Shown here: piece by piece, positions 18,243-26,780 of the stretch
How the letters are laid out: every line of letters begins with the position of its first letter
Numbering within the stretch: position 1 is the stretch's first letter
Assembly (NCBI RefSeq): GCF_029581395.1
Contig: NZ_CP121117.1
Span: 62,001-126,000, forward strand
Reading direction: 5' to 3'
Source: Roseinatronobacter sp. S2
GTDB lineage: Bacteria; Pseudomonadota; Alphaproteobacteria; Rhodobacterales; Rhodobacteraceae
Length of the DNA stretch: 64,000 bases
Translations under genes and position numbers: made by a program
Notes under the pieces: generated by a model
What the model was told of the DNA's origin: nothing
Databases searched by the model: none
The model's input: the letters and a program-made list of their open reading frames with translations, nothing else

Positions 18243-18775
18243 CCCGATTTTGGCCGAAATGCCTTGCTGCGCGCCGGGTCCGTCTCGATGCGGCGCGCGC
18301 CGATCAGGTCCAGGCAATAGGGCACAGCGGCAAAGACGGCGGCAAGGCAAGTCGCAATCGCTGCGGGCTTGCCGGGCAATGTGATGAACAGGGTCTTGCC
18401 CCGCACGCCAGCGCCCTGACGCGACAGGATCGCCGTGGGCACTTCGCTCAACGAGGCGCGGCGCATTTCCTCGCCGAAACCGGGCAGATCAAACTCGATG
18501 ATATCCGCCAACGCCTCGGGGGTGCGGTCACGCGGGGCGGGCCCTGTGCCGCCAGTCACCAGCACCAGATCAGCGCCGCCCTCAGCCAGTGCGCGCATGG
18601 CATTGGCGACAATGTCGCGCTCGTCGGCAACAATCTGGCGGGTTACATCCAGCGGCGATGTGATGGTCGCACGCAGCCAGTCCTCGGCAGCGGGTCCGCC
18701 CAGATCGGCATACTCCCCGCGCGCGGCACGATCCGACACGGTCAGAATGGCGATGCGCGCAGGCTCAGGCGGCAT
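18239..18775 (-). CDS. mogA: MogA/MoaB-type molybdopterin adenylyltransferase
   Basis: The 178-residue protein has the family motifs RIAILTVSDRAARGEY, LVLVTGGTGPAPRDRTPEA and LPGKPAAIATCL. MogA activates molybdopterin by adenylation before MoeA inserts molybdenum, which is needed for NarG. I chose the ATG at 18775 (MPPEPARIA); an upstream frame continues into the DUF2478 gene. The two genes overlap by 11 nt and form an operon behind an FNR box. Confidence 0.88.
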   Translation of the reverse strand: MPPEPARIAILTVSDRAARGEYADLGGPAAEDWLRATITSPLDVTRQIVADERDIVANAMRALAEGGADLVLVTGGTGPAPRDRTPEALADIIEFDLPGFGEEMRRASLSEVPTAILSRQGAGVRGKTLFITLPGKPAAIATCLAAVFAAVPYCLDLIGARRIETDPARSKAFRPKSG

Positions 18776-19277
18776 GACGCTGCCCCGCGCGCAGGCACCA
18801 GTCGGTGACATAAGCCAAATCCGCAGGCAGCCCCTCGGCCATCCCGTCGGCGAATGCCTCGAATGCGGGCAGGTTCAACCCATTGACGCCCACAAGGACC
18901 GGCAGGCCCAGACAGACAGCATCGCCAATGACGGGGGCAAAGCCGCCCCCTTCGGCCTCAGATTTACCAAATTTGTTGACGATCAGCAACTCCGACCCAG
19001 AAAGCGCAGCCTCGGTCGTGGCGACAGCCTGTGTCAGAACACTGGTATCAAGCGTGCAGCCGCGCGCGAAGGCACCGCGATCTTCGCTGATGCGCAACAC
19101 CTGACCCGATGACAGAAGCCGCAGATCCATGTCGCATTTGCGCCGGTCCGCGCGGGCCGTATTGGTCTGCACAGTCCCGCAGAGCGTTAGACGACCGGCC
19201 AGAGCGTCGACCACCTGCGCCAGAAACAGATCGCTCGCGCCACGTCCGGGCAGGCTGATATATCCCAATCTCATCAT
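18765..19277 (-). CDS. DUF2478 protein, putative nucleotide-binding protein linked to molybdenum genes
   Basis: The 170-residue protein begins LGYISLPGRGASDLFLAQVV and has the segments MDLRLLSSGQVLRISEDRG and LLIVNKFGKSEAEGGGF, which I recognise as DUF2478. The NKFGK segment resembles an NTPase motif. DUF2478 genes are known beside molybdenum transport or cofactor genes; here the gene precedes mogA. The exact role is not known. An FNR box sits 41.5 bp from a start that would give a 24-nt leader. Confidence 0.8.
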   Translation of the reverse strand: MMRLGYISLPGRGASDLFLAQVVDALAGRLTLCGTVQTNTARADRRKCDMDLRLLSSGQVLRISEDRGAFARGCTLDTSVLTQAVATTEAALSGSELLIVNKFGKSEAEGGGFAPVIGDAVCLGLPVLVGVNGLNLPAFEAFADGMAEGLPADLAYVTDWCLRAGQRHAA

Positions 19278-19335
19278 GCGCGTCCTTTGCCGTCATTCGT
19301 TTCATAAGGTATAGGCCATTGGCCACCATCAGCCC

Positions 19336-19349
19336 TTGACATGAATCAA
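19336..19349. promoter_or_regulatory. FNR box 1, for the DUF2478-mogA operon
   Basis: TTGACATGAATCAA matches TTGAY-N4-ATCAA. Spacing suits the leftward DUF2478 gene, with a predicted start near 19301. Confidence 0.7.
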
Positions 19350-19396
19350 TAGCAATTTGATCTTCACAGACTTCTCTGCAAAACCGACAAAAATAT

Positions 19397-19410
19397 TTGA
19401 TCTGCATCAA
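19397..19410. promoter_or_regulatory. FNR box 2, for the RIC-type gene
   Basis: TTGATCTGCATCAA is a full match. Spacing suits the rightward RIC-type gene, with a predicted start near 19445 and a leader of about 22 nt. Confidence 0.75.
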
Positions 19411-19420
19411 TGCATATAAA

Positions 19421-19434
19421 TTGATTATTATCAA
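19421..19434. promoter_or_regulatory. FNR box 3, close to the RIC-type start codon
   Basis: TTGATTATTATCAA is a full match located 33 nt before the ATG. Used at -41.5 it would start transcription at the ATG itself, so it may rather repress or tune the promoter. Confidence 0.7.
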
Positions 19435-19466
19435 TTATTATCGAACATCCAACGAAAGTGACTCGT

Positions 19467-20111
19467 ATGACCCGGATTAACCTTTCGCAACCAACCTCCC
19501 ATTGCGCCACATCACAGCCCGGCATCGCGGAGTTATTGCGCAGCTACGGCATTGCCAGATGCTTTGGTGAACTGCGCCCGCTGCGTGATATCCTCTCGGA
19601 ACTGGACCTTGACGACGCAGAATTCGACACCCGCAGCGCAGAACTGGCCGCACATTCCTGCAAGGACGTGCCGGAAGCGACCAGCGCAATGATTGACTAT
19701 ATCCTGCGTCGCTATCACCAGACCCATCGGGGCGATCTGGCCGAACTGATCCTGCTGGCCGACAAGGTGGAAACAGTCCATTCTGATGACCTTGCAGCAC
19801 CAAAGGGCCTGGCGGCATGTCTGGCCGAGATCGAGGCCGAACTGGAATCTCATATGCAGAAAGAGGAACATATCCTGTTTCCGATGATGAAAGCCGGCGG
19901 CCATCCGATGATTGCGCATCCGATCGCGGCGATGATGGCCGAGCATGACAGCCATGCAGCCCGGCTGGAAGCGCTGACCCGTAATTTCACGCCGCCAGAA
20001 CATGCCTGCGGGTCCTGGCGCGCATTGTGCCACGGGGTCGAGGCGCTGACTGCCGACCTGATTGTCCATATGCATCTGGAAAACACGGTTCTTTTCCCTC
20101 GGTTTATGTAA
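19467..20111 (+). CDS. RIC/YtfE/ScdA-type di-iron protein for iron-sulfur repair
   Basis: The 214-residue protein has the N-terminal RIC domain (GIAELLRSYGIARCFGELRP) and a C-terminal hemerythrin-like four-helix bundle with ligands in RRYHQTHR, HMQKEEHILFP, EHDSH and HMHLENTVLFPR. Proteins of this family (ytfE, scdA, dnrN) are known to repair iron-sulfur centres damaged by NO. I favour the ATG at 19467 over a GTG at 19458, since GAAAG lies 8 nt before it. Two or three FNR-type boxes precede it. Confidence 0.9.
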   Translation: MTRINLSQPTSHCATSQPGIAELLRSYGIARCFGELRPLRDILSELDLDDAEFDTRSAELAAHSCKDVPEATSAMIDYILRRYHQTHRGDLAELILLADKVETVHSDDLAAPKGLAACLAEIEAELESHMQKEEHILFPMMKAGGHPMIAHPIAAMMAEHDSHAARLEALTRNFTPPEHACGSWRALCHGVEALTADLIVHMHLENTVLFPRFM

Positions 20112-20139
20112 AAAAAGCCCCGGCCACGCGGGCCAGGGC
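20111..20139 (-). terminator. Rho-independent terminator of the ubiTUV operon
   Basis: Read on the minus strand, a GC-rich hairpin with stems of about nine pairs, one of them G-U (20117-20139), is followed by a run of T. It lies 46 nt past the ubiV stop and abuts the end of the RIC-type gene. Confidence 0.8.
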
Positions 20140-20184
20140 AGTTACAGATCATCTGTGGGATTACAGACAACCTGCAGGGACGTT

Positions 20185-21090
20185 TCAGGCGGACGAGATG
20201 CTGTGACGCCAATTTGCCCCCGCGCCATCGCGCCCGTATCCGTCGCAGAACTGCATGCCGGGATGGGCGGCGCTCAATGTGTCGATCAGGGTCGCTGCAG
20301 ACAATTCACTGGCCAGAAGCTGCGCATAATCGTGGCAGATTGCGTCGAACCCCACAGATTGCGGCTGCAACCGCAGCGCCGATACGCCCATGTCCCGATA
20401 CTGTGCGACATGTTCCGCCATGCAGGCATAGGATTGGCTGAGGGTCTGCACGCCGTTGACTGTCAGAAATCGCTGGCCTTCCAATGTGTCCACATCGCGC
20501 CCATCCGGGTCTTGCTCGCACACAAACTGGCAGGAATCCTTGGCCCGTTCATGCAGCCGCGCATGGTAGCACCGCCCGGAAATGGCCAGCGGCAAACGCC
20601 CGTGCCCCCAGACTTCCAGCGCGACGCCTTCGGCATGCGCGACCTGCGCCAGCACAGCAATGGCGGACATCGGCAATTCCGGCGGCAAGCAAATGCGCTC
20701 GGCCCCGCGCCGGGCCAGCCAGCGCAATGTGCCTTCATTGTAGACATTGACCAGCGGCCCCACCCAGAAGGGCACACCTTCCGGGATATGATGCAGCGCG
20801 CTCAGGTCATTGACCTCGACCGGCACGCCCATCCCCAACAGATCCGCTGTCAGCTTGCGTTCGCGTTTGAGCGTGATCAGCGCAAGCGAGGTCAGTGCGA
20901 CCTGCTTGCCGGCCGCCTGCAACAGCTCCACGGCTTGCGGGATTTCATCCTGCCAGAACGGCAGGCGTTTCGAGCAGACCAGCTCACCCAACACCACGCG
21001 CGCGACAGGCGCATCGGCTAGCCCGGTATAGAAACTGCGCACCGACTCGGCGCTCCAGAAAAACGGATTCGGGCCAATTGTCAGGTCCAT
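20185..21090 (-). CDS. ubiV: UbiV, iron-sulfur protein for O2-independent ubiquinone synthesis
   Basis: The 301-residue U32-family protein has Cys39, Cys174, Cys187 and Cys191, with the spacing of the [4Fe-4S] ligands of E. coli UbiV (39, 180, 193, 197). With UbiU it hydroxylates ubiquinone precursors using prephenate instead of O2. I used the ATG at 21090 (MDLTIGPNPFFW), the usual family start. It follows ubiU by 4 nt. Confidence 0.94.
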   Translation of the reverse strand: MDLTIGPNPFFWSAESVRSFYTGLADAPVARVVLGELVCSKRLPFWQDEIPQAVELLQAAGKQVALTSLALITLKRERKLTADLLGMGVPVEVNDLSALHHIPEGVPFWVGPLVNVYNEGTLRWLARRGAERICLPPELPMSAIAVLAQVAHAEGVALEVWGHGRLPLAISGRCYHARLHERAKDSCQFVCEQDPDGRDVDTLEGQRFLTVNGVQTLSQSYACMAEHVAQYRDMGVSALRLQPQSVGFDAICHDYAQLLASELSAATLIDTLSAAHPGMQFCDGYGRDGAGANWRHSISSA

Positions 21091-21094
21091 CGCA

Positions 21095-22072
21095 TCACCT
21101 CCAGGTCTTGGCATAAGCGCCCGTCGTGGCGGCCTGCCCTTCGGACAGTCGCGCAAGCGCCAGTGCAGGCGGGGTGCGGCCCGCTTCCATCGCATCCGTC
21201 ACGGCACGGAAGGCCCGCACGATCTGCGCCACATAGGCGCGCGAGCGCTGCCGCCCTTCGATCTTCAGCGCTGTCACCCCGGCCTGAGCCAGTTTCGGCA
21301 CAAGGGTCGAGGCATCAAGGCTGACCGCATCTTCGAACACATGGCCAGTCTTGTCGCCCGAAGTGAAACAGCCTTTGCAGAGTGTCGGATAGGGCGCGGC
21401 AGCCCCCTTGGGCGTGCGGTGGATGGTAAATCCGCCCAGCCGCGCCACGCTGTCTGTGCCATCCGTCGCGTAATCGACATGTTCGGGCGGCGAGCAGACC
21501 CCGTTCATATTGGGCGAACGGCCCGTGGCGTAGGACGACAACGAACAGCGCCCTTCAGCCATGACGCATAGGCCCCCGAACACGAACACTTCCGTTTCCA
21601 CATCGATCTCGCGGTTGATCGCCGCGATTTCCTCGACACTCAGCACACGCGGCAGAACCACGCGGCGCACATCAAAAGCAGAGGCGTAGAGATTGATCGC
21701 ATCGGGATTGGCGGCAGCGGCCTGCACGGACAGATGACGGCGCAGGTCAGGGTGACGTTCGGCGGCGTAAGCCAGCAAACCCAAGTCGGCCAGAATGACC
21801 GCATCCGCGCCCGCGCGTTCTGCATCGCCCACGGCCGAATGCCACAGCGACTCGCGCCCCGCAGTCGGGAAGGTGTTGATCGCCACCAGCACTTTTGCGC
21901 CGCGCGCATGCGCGTAGCCCACAGCCGCGGCCAGTTCCGCGCGCGAGAAATTCAGGCCGGGGAAGTTGCGCGCATTGGTTTCATCGGCGAAACCGCAATA
22001 GATGCAATGCGCGCCCGCATCGACGGCAGCGCGCAAGGCGGCGGGTGTTCCAGCAGGGCAGACCAGTTCCAT
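21095..22072 (-). CDS. ubiU: UbiU, iron-sulfur protein for O2-independent ubiquinone synthesis
   Basis: The 325-residue protein has cysteines at 169, 176, 193 and 232, the same positions as the cluster ligands of E. coli UbiU (GGLCVMAEGRC, GVCSPP, LCKGC). The opening MELVCPAGTPAALRAAVDAG is typical of U32 proteins. Together with UbiV it forms the O2-independent hydroxylase. The ATG at 22072 overlaps the ubiT stop by one base. Confidence 0.95.
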   Translation of the reverse strand: MELVCPAGTPAALRAAVDAGAHCIYCGFADETNARNFPGLNFSRAELAAAVGYAHARGAKVLVAINTFPTAGRESLWHSAVGDAERAGADAVILADLGLLAYAAERHPDLRRHLSVQAAAANPDAINLYASAFDVRRVVLPRVLSVEEIAAINREIDVETEVFVFGGLCVMAEGRCSLSSYATGRSPNMNGVCSPPEHVDYATDGTDSVARLGGFTIHRTPKGAAAPYPTLCKGCFTSGDKTGHVFEDAVSLDASTLVPKLAQAGVTALKIEGRQRSRAYVAQIVRAFRAVTDAMEAGRTPPALALARLSEGQAATTGAYAKTWR

Positions 22073-22608
22073 CAATAGACCTCCTGTGGGGCGCGGCGCA
22101 GATGCAGGCCAGTCAGCCGCTCCAGCGGCGCAAGGGCCAACCGCAGCGGTGGGGCGAGCAGCGGCAGCGCGCGTGCGATCTCGCAGCTCAGATCCAGTTC
22201 CGCATCATCCAGCGCATTGCGCAGCGCCAGAACGGCAGAGGTGTCACCCTCGATCTGCAGCGCCCCTGAGAAATAGAGCGAGTCCCCATCCTCGACCCCA
22301 TGCAGCATGGCCAGAAACGCGGCCAGAGTGCCTGCAATGCGCGCATCCGCGTCACGCGCCGCAGAACGGCGGAAGGCGCGCAATTCTGCCTGCGCGGGAT
22401 CAAGGTGCAGGATGAAGGGCAGGTCGGTGATATCCAAGGCGAATTTGTATGTTTGATATTTATCAATACGTGTCAAGATCTGTGGATGGGTGCGCAATAA
22501 GTTACGGGCAAGCTGACTCAGCGCCATCGAGACAGGCCAGAGCGGCAAAACATGCATTGGTGCTGTCAATAAAGCGGGTATTTGGATGCTCTGATGTTCG
22601 TTGCGCAT
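22072..22608 (-). CDS. ubiT: UbiT, SCP2-domain lipid carrier for anaerobic ubiquinone synthesis
   Basis: The 178-residue protein has an SCP2-like lipid-binding fold (ILHLDPAQAELRAF, then SLYFSGALQIEGDTSAVLAL). In E. coli UbiT is the accessory factor that replaces UbiJ in O2-independent ubiquinone synthesis. I chose the ATG at 22608 (MRNEHQ), with GGCAGG upstream; an in-frame ATG at 22629 is possible. It is the first gene of ubiTUV. Confidence 0.9.
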   Translation of the reverse strand: MRNEHQSIQIPALLTAPMHVLPLWPVSMALSQLARNLLRTHPQILTRIDKYQTYKFALDITDLPFILHLDPAQAELRAFRRSAARDADARIAGTLAAFLAMLHGVEDGDSLYFSGALQIEGDTSAVLALRNALDDAELDLSCEIARALPLLAPPLRLALAPLERLTGLHLRRAPQEVY

Positions 22609-22672
22609 AAGCCTGCCCTGCAGTCGCACTGTGATGACATGCTTTCGCTATCAGAAGTAGAACTGTTATTGT

Positions 22673-22686
22673 TTGACATAAATCAA
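22673..22686. promoter_or_regulatory. Shared FNR box between ubiT and ubiD
   Basis: TTGACATAAATCAA lies in the middle of the divergent region. Starts 41.5 bp from its centre would give leaders of about 30 nt to ubiT and 20 nt to ubiD. Confidence 0.75.
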
Positions 22687-22740
22687 TCATCAGTGAGATT
22701 TTGTCTGCTATCCGACAGCCATCTTTTCCGTCAGGCTGTC

Positions 22741-24237
22741 ATGCGTCAACTTCCGCCCTTCCCCGATCTGCGCGCCTATCTCGCCTGGCTGGACGGGCGC
22801 GACGATATGCTTGCCGTTCCCGAACCTGTCGATCTGCGCCATGAAATGACCGCCGTGCAACTGGCAGCCTTGCGCACGGGCGGCCCGGCCCTGCGGTTTG
22901 ATCACGCCCATGAGGGTGGCAGGCGCGCGTCGATGCCAGTCATCGCCAATCTTTTCGGCACCCGCGCGCGGGTCGCGGCGGGTCTGGGCATGACGCTGGC
23001 CGACCTGCCGCAACTGGGTGCTTTCCTTGCCGCCCTGCGCAGCCCTGCCCCTGTGGATGGCATGCGCGATGCGCTGTCGCGCTGGCCGATGCTGCGCGCC
23101 GCACTGAGCGCGCGGCCGCAAACCATCCGCCGCGCACCTGTACAACAGGCGCAGGATATTGCCGATCTGACACAGGTTCCCGTGCAAACCCCCTGGCCGC
23201 TGGATGCAGGCCCGCTGATCACATGGCCAGTGGTCATAACCCGCCCGCATGGGACAACGCCCGACCAGATCGCGCGCTACAATCTGGGCGTTTACCGCGC
23301 ACAGGTGCTGGGGCCGGATCGGTTGATCCTGCGCTGGCTGGCGCATCGGGGCGGCGCAGCCCATGCCCGCACATGGGCGCAGGCACGCGACCCCATGCCC
23401 GTGGCCATTGCGCTGGGGGCTGATCCGGCAACCCTGTTGTCTGCCGCCCTGCCCTTGCCCGAAACGGTGTCGGAACTGGGTTTTTCAGGTATACTGCGTG
23501 GCACACGCACTGAACTCGTCGCGGCGAAAACCGTGCCGCTGATGGTGCCTGCGCAGGCCGAGATCATGCTGGAGGGCTGGATTCATCCAGAAGACACCGC
23601 CCCCGAAGGCCCGTTCGGCGACCATACCGGCTATTACAATTCCGTCGAGCGCTTCCCGGTGATGCGCATTTCGGCCATCACGCATCGGCGCCACCCGCTT
23701 TACCTGTCCACAGTGACAGGACGCCCACCTGATGAGCCGTCAGTGATCGGCGAGGTGTTCAACGATCTGGCGCTGCCCGTGATCCGCGCACAGATCCCTG
23801 AAATCCGCGATCTGTGGTTACCGCCCGCAGGCTGTTCCTATCGCATCGCCGTGGTGCAGATCGACAAGCGCTATCCCGGTCAGGCACGGCGCGTGATGAT
23901 GGCGCTTTGGGGGATGCTGCCGCAATTCAGCTACACGAAGCTGGTGATCGTCATCGATACCGATATCGACCCGCGCAACTGGGATGACATTGCCTGGGCG
24001 CTGTCCACCCGGATGGACCCCGGCCGCGATCTGATGGTGCTGGAGCGTACACCGATGGATTATCTCGATTTCGCCTCCCCGCTTGAAGGGCTGGCAGGCA
24101 AGCTGGGCGTGGATGCGACGACCAAGATCGGCGCGGAGACCACCCGCGACTGGGGGCAGGTCATGGCGCTGGACCCCGCGCATGAAGCCCGCGCGGCTGA
24201 ATTTGTCGCGCGCCATATCAGCAAGGCCCGCCCATGA
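22741..24237 (+). CDS. ubiD: UbiD-family decarboxylase
   Basis: The 498-residue protein has the UbiD landmarks LRTGGPALRFDH, EGPFGDHTGYYN and a long C-terminal domain with VIVIDTDIDPRNWDDIAWAL. UbiD is a prenylated-FMN enzyme that decarboxylates polyprenyl-4-hydroxybenzoate in ubiquinone synthesis. I used the ATG at 22741 (MRQLPPFPDL); the open frame continues upstream into the promoter. The next gene makes its cofactor and overlaps it (ATGA). Another UbiD-type substrate is possible, but ubiTUV next door favours ubiquinone. Confidence 0.92.
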   Translation: MRQLPPFPDLRAYLAWLDGRDDMLAVPEPVDLRHEMTAVQLAALRTGGPALRFDHAHEGGRRASMPVIANLFGTRARVAAGLGMTLADLPQLGAFLAALRSPAPVDGMRDALSRWPMLRAALSARPQTIRRAPVQQAQDIADLTQVPVQTPWPLDAGPLITWPVVITRPHGTTPDQIARYNLGVYRAQVLGPDRLILRWLAHRGGAAHARTWAQARDPMPVAIALGADPATLLSAALPLPETVSELGFSGILRGTRTELVAAKTVPLMVPAQAEIMLEGWIHPEDTAPEGPFGDHTGYYNSVERFPVMRISAITHRRHPLYLSTVTGRPPDEPSVIGEVFNDLALPVIRAQIPEIRDLWLPPAGCSYRIAVVQIDKRYPGQARRVMMALWGMLPQFSYTKLVIVIDTDIDPRNWDDIAWALSTRMDPGRDLMVLERTPMDYLDFASPLEGLAGKLGVDATTKIGAETTRDWGQVMALDPAHEARAAEFVARHISKARP

Positions 24238-24797
24238 GTCCGCGTGTGATCCTTGGCGTCTCTGGCGCATCCGGCGCGGCGCTGGCGCTCGATTCAGCAC
24301 GCCATCTGGCGCAGATGGGGGTTGTAATCGATCTGGTCACGACGCGCATGGCGCGGCACACCTGCGATCTGGAACTGGGGCCAGAGGCAACCGCAGAGTT
24401 GGAGGGGTTGGCCGATGTGATCCATGACGGTCAGAACATGGGCGCGACGATTGCCTCTGGCAGCTATCCGGTCGCAGGCATGATCGTCGCACCCTGTTCG
24501 ATGCGTAGCCTTGCCGCCATTGCAAGCGGGCTTGACGACACGCTGCTGACCCGCGCGGCAGGGGTGCAACTGAAGGAACGCCGCCCACTGGTGCTGCTTG
24601 CGCGAGAGGCCCCGCTGACGCTCGCGCATCTGCGCAACATGACCCGTGTGACCGAAATGGGCGGCATCATCCTGCCGCCAGTACCTGCTTTCTATCTCAA
24701 ACCCGAAAGTGTGCAGGACATAACCGCTCAGATCGCTGCGCGGGCTGTCGATCTGCTGCGACTTGGGGCCGTTCAGGCCGCAGCATGGCAGGGTTGA
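24234..24797 (+). CDS. ubiX: UbiX flavin prenyltransferase
   Basis: The 187-residue protein has the UbiX signatures VILGVSGASGAALAL, GSYPVAGMIVAPCSMRSLA and LAREAPLTLAHLRNM. It prenylates FMN to make the UbiD cofactor. It is translationally coupled to ubiD, so cofactor and enzyme are made together. Other members of the family are called Pad1 or VdcB, but the ubi context decides. Confidence 0.93.
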   Translation: MSPRVILGVSGASGAALALDSARHLAQMGVVIDLVTTRMARHTCDLELGPEATAELEGLADVIHDGQNMGATIASGSYPVAGMIVAPCSMRSLAAIASGLDDTLLTRAAGVQLKERRPLVLLAREAPLTLAHLRNMTRVTEMGGIILPPVPAFYLKPESVQDITAQIAARAVDLLRLGAVQAAAWQG

Positions 24798-24855
24798 AAA
24801 CCAGTCAGGCCCATTTTCATCTTGCCAAAAATACTCAATGGACCACGGCGTCTGG

Positions 24856-26124
24856 TCACAGCGGCAAGATCTCGACCAGAGCACCGCGCGCCATATCTTC
24901 AGCCTCTGCCGGGATCATGACCAGAGCATCCGCCTCGGCCAGTTGCGCAATGCGGTGTGACCCTGCCCCGTCAAGGCACGCCACCTGCAAAACACCGCGC
25001 CCGGAATGGCCCAGAATGCGCGCAGGCCGGTATTCGCAGCGCCCCGGCTTGTGCCGGATCGCCGCGCCAAGTGCAGCCAGCGTCTTTGTGGGGCCGGGCA
25101 TCGCAAGCCCTGCCATGCGCCCAGCCAGAACCTGCCCGACAATATGCCATGTCACAAAGGCGGCCACCGGATTACCCGGCAATCCCAGCCAGAGCGCGTG
25201 CCCGACCTGCCCGATCGAGAGTGGCTTGCCCGGCTTCATGGCAAGCTTCATCACCTCGACCTGCCCGCCCAGATCCTTGATCACAGCGGCCATGTGATCC
25301 TCATCGCCCACAGACACACCGCCCGTCGTGATCACGATATCGGCCTGCGCCATGGCATTGGACACGGCTTCGCGCAATGTTTCAGGATCATCGGCACATG
25401 CGGGCAGCGCAATGCGCTCGAACCATGCGCGGTCAAGGGCGGCGCTCAGCATGGCATGATTGGCGTCCCATATCTGGCCGGGTTCAAGCGCGTTACCCGG
25501 TGCCACAAGTTCACTGCCAGAACACAGGATCGCAACCCGAACCCGGCATCTGACATCCACCTGCGCCAGACCGGCCCCCGCCAGCGCGGCGGCTTCGCGC
25601 GCACCGATGATGCGGCCCGCCGACAGCAAGGGCATTCCGGCGGCGAGATCATCGCCCGCGCGGCGGATATGCTGCCCAGCACGGGGCCTGTTGGAAATGG
25701 CGACCGCCTCGCCCACGCGGCGCAAGTCCTCTTGGGCGATGACCACATCCGCCCCTTGCGGCAGCGGCGCACCTGTCAGGATGCGCATGGCAGAAGATGG
25801 CGGCAAGACCCCCGGCGCATCGCCTGCACGGATACGCCCTGCGAGTGGCAAGACCCACGGCCCCTGCCCATCCAGATCAGCCAGCCTGCATGCATAGCCA
25901 TCCATCGCAGCATTGTCGAAGAGCGGAAACGGAACCGGCGCAGGAATATCATGCGCCAGAGCCCGGCCCGTTGCAGCATGAAGCGGCAGTGTTTCGATCT
26001 GTGGCACCTGCGCGACCAGCACCAGCCCGCGCGCAATGGCCTGATCGACCGGGACCAGTCCCAGTGCAGCATCACACCCACAGGCGGCCGGGTCGGGGCG
26101 GTGAAAGGTCTGATAAATAGTCAT
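24856..26124 (-). CDS. moeA: MoeA, molybdopterin molybdenumtransferase
   Basis: The 422-residue protein has MoeA motifs PLFDNAAMDGYA, CSGSELVAPG, ITTGGVSVGDEDH and LPGNPVAAFVTW. It inserts molybdate into adenylated molybdopterin. It is the last gene of the nar operon and overlaps the hemerythrin gene (ATGA), so cofactor synthesis is tied to NarG production. With mogA elsewhere in the block, the last two steps of Mo insertion are both encoded here. Confidence 0.94.
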   Translation of the reverse strand: MTIYQTFHRPDPAACGCDAALGLVPVDQAIARGLVLVAQVPQIETLPLHAATGRALAHDIPAPVPFPLFDNAAMDGYACRLADLDGQGPWVLPLAGRIRAGDAPGVLPPSSAMRILTGAPLPQGADVVIAQEDLRRVGEAVAISNRPRAGQHIRRAGDDLAAGMPLLSAGRIIGAREAAALAGAGLAQVDVRCRVRVAILCSGSELVAPGNALEPGQIWDANHAMLSAALDRAWFERIALPACADDPETLREAVSNAMAQADIVITTGGVSVGDEDHMAAVIKDLGGQVEVMKLAMKPGKPLSIGQVGHALWLGLPGNPVAAFVTWHIVGQVLAGRMAGLAMPGPTKTLAALGAAIRHKPGRCEYRPARILGHSGRGVLQVACLDGAGSHRIAQLAEADALVMIPAEAEDMARGALVEILPL

Positions 26125-26762
26125 TGCTGAACTCCAAGGCTCGCAGTGTCAATCCGCGCCAAGGCACGCGCGCAGGCGCTGTCCATAAGCGGCGGTTGCG
26201 CGCGTCTCTCGCAGATCTCGGCCATGAGCGCGGATTTGTCCTGTTCAGTCAGCCGCAAGCGCGCCAGCGGCAGCAGGATGGCATTTTCTACGATCAGATG
26301 GCGGCGCTCGGATGCGGCGAGCCTGCACAGCGCGTCGCGATCCTCAGGCGCGGGCAAAGCGCCATCGGCCATGCAGGCCAGCGCAGGCACCAGAAGGGCA
26401 AAAGCGGCTTCTGCGATTTCATGTTCGCGCGCCAGCCGGTTCAGCGTTTTATCCAACTCATCTTCGGGCAGCGCGCGCGCACGCAGGCGCGGGAACAGAG
26501 CTTTTTCCTCATCGTCGAAATGCATGGGCAGATCGCGGCAAAGATTGACCAGAATCCGCCGCGCCAATTCCGCTCTGGGCTGAGTTGCCGCTGCGAGCAA
26601 TTCCATATCAGCGCAAAGCTGGCGCTGATTGAAATGCTCCTCATATATGGCCTCGATCGGACATTCGGAGGCGCTAAGCCGCGGGCGTGCGGCGCGCGCA
26701 CCCCGTATTGTGCCGGTATCGCGGTCAAGATGGCTCTCGTACCTTATTTTCACGCCGGACAT
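26121..26762 (-). CDS. Hemerythrin-domain protein of the nar operon
   Basis: The 213-residue protein has an HHE-type helical bundle with candidate iron ligands in YEEHFNQRQ, MHFDDEEKALFPRL, REHEIAE and RRHLIVENAILLPLAR. Its job is not known. Candidates are NO or O2 sensing, or protecting or loading metal centres of the nitrate reductase. It lacks the N-terminal RIC domain of the gene at 19467. It lies between the parvulin gene and moeA. Confidence 0.82.
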   Translation of the reverse strand: MSGVKIRYESHLDRDTGTIRGARAARPRLSASECPIEAIYEEHFNQRQLCADMELLAAATQPRAELARRILVNLCRDLPMHFDDEEKALFPRLRARALPEDELDKTLNRLAREHEIAEAAFALLVPALACMADGALPAPEDRDALCRLAASERRHLIVENAILLPLARLRLTEQDKSALMAEICERRAQPPLMDSACARALARIDTASLGVQQ

Positions 26763-26780
26763 GGCCGACCCCTTTCATGC

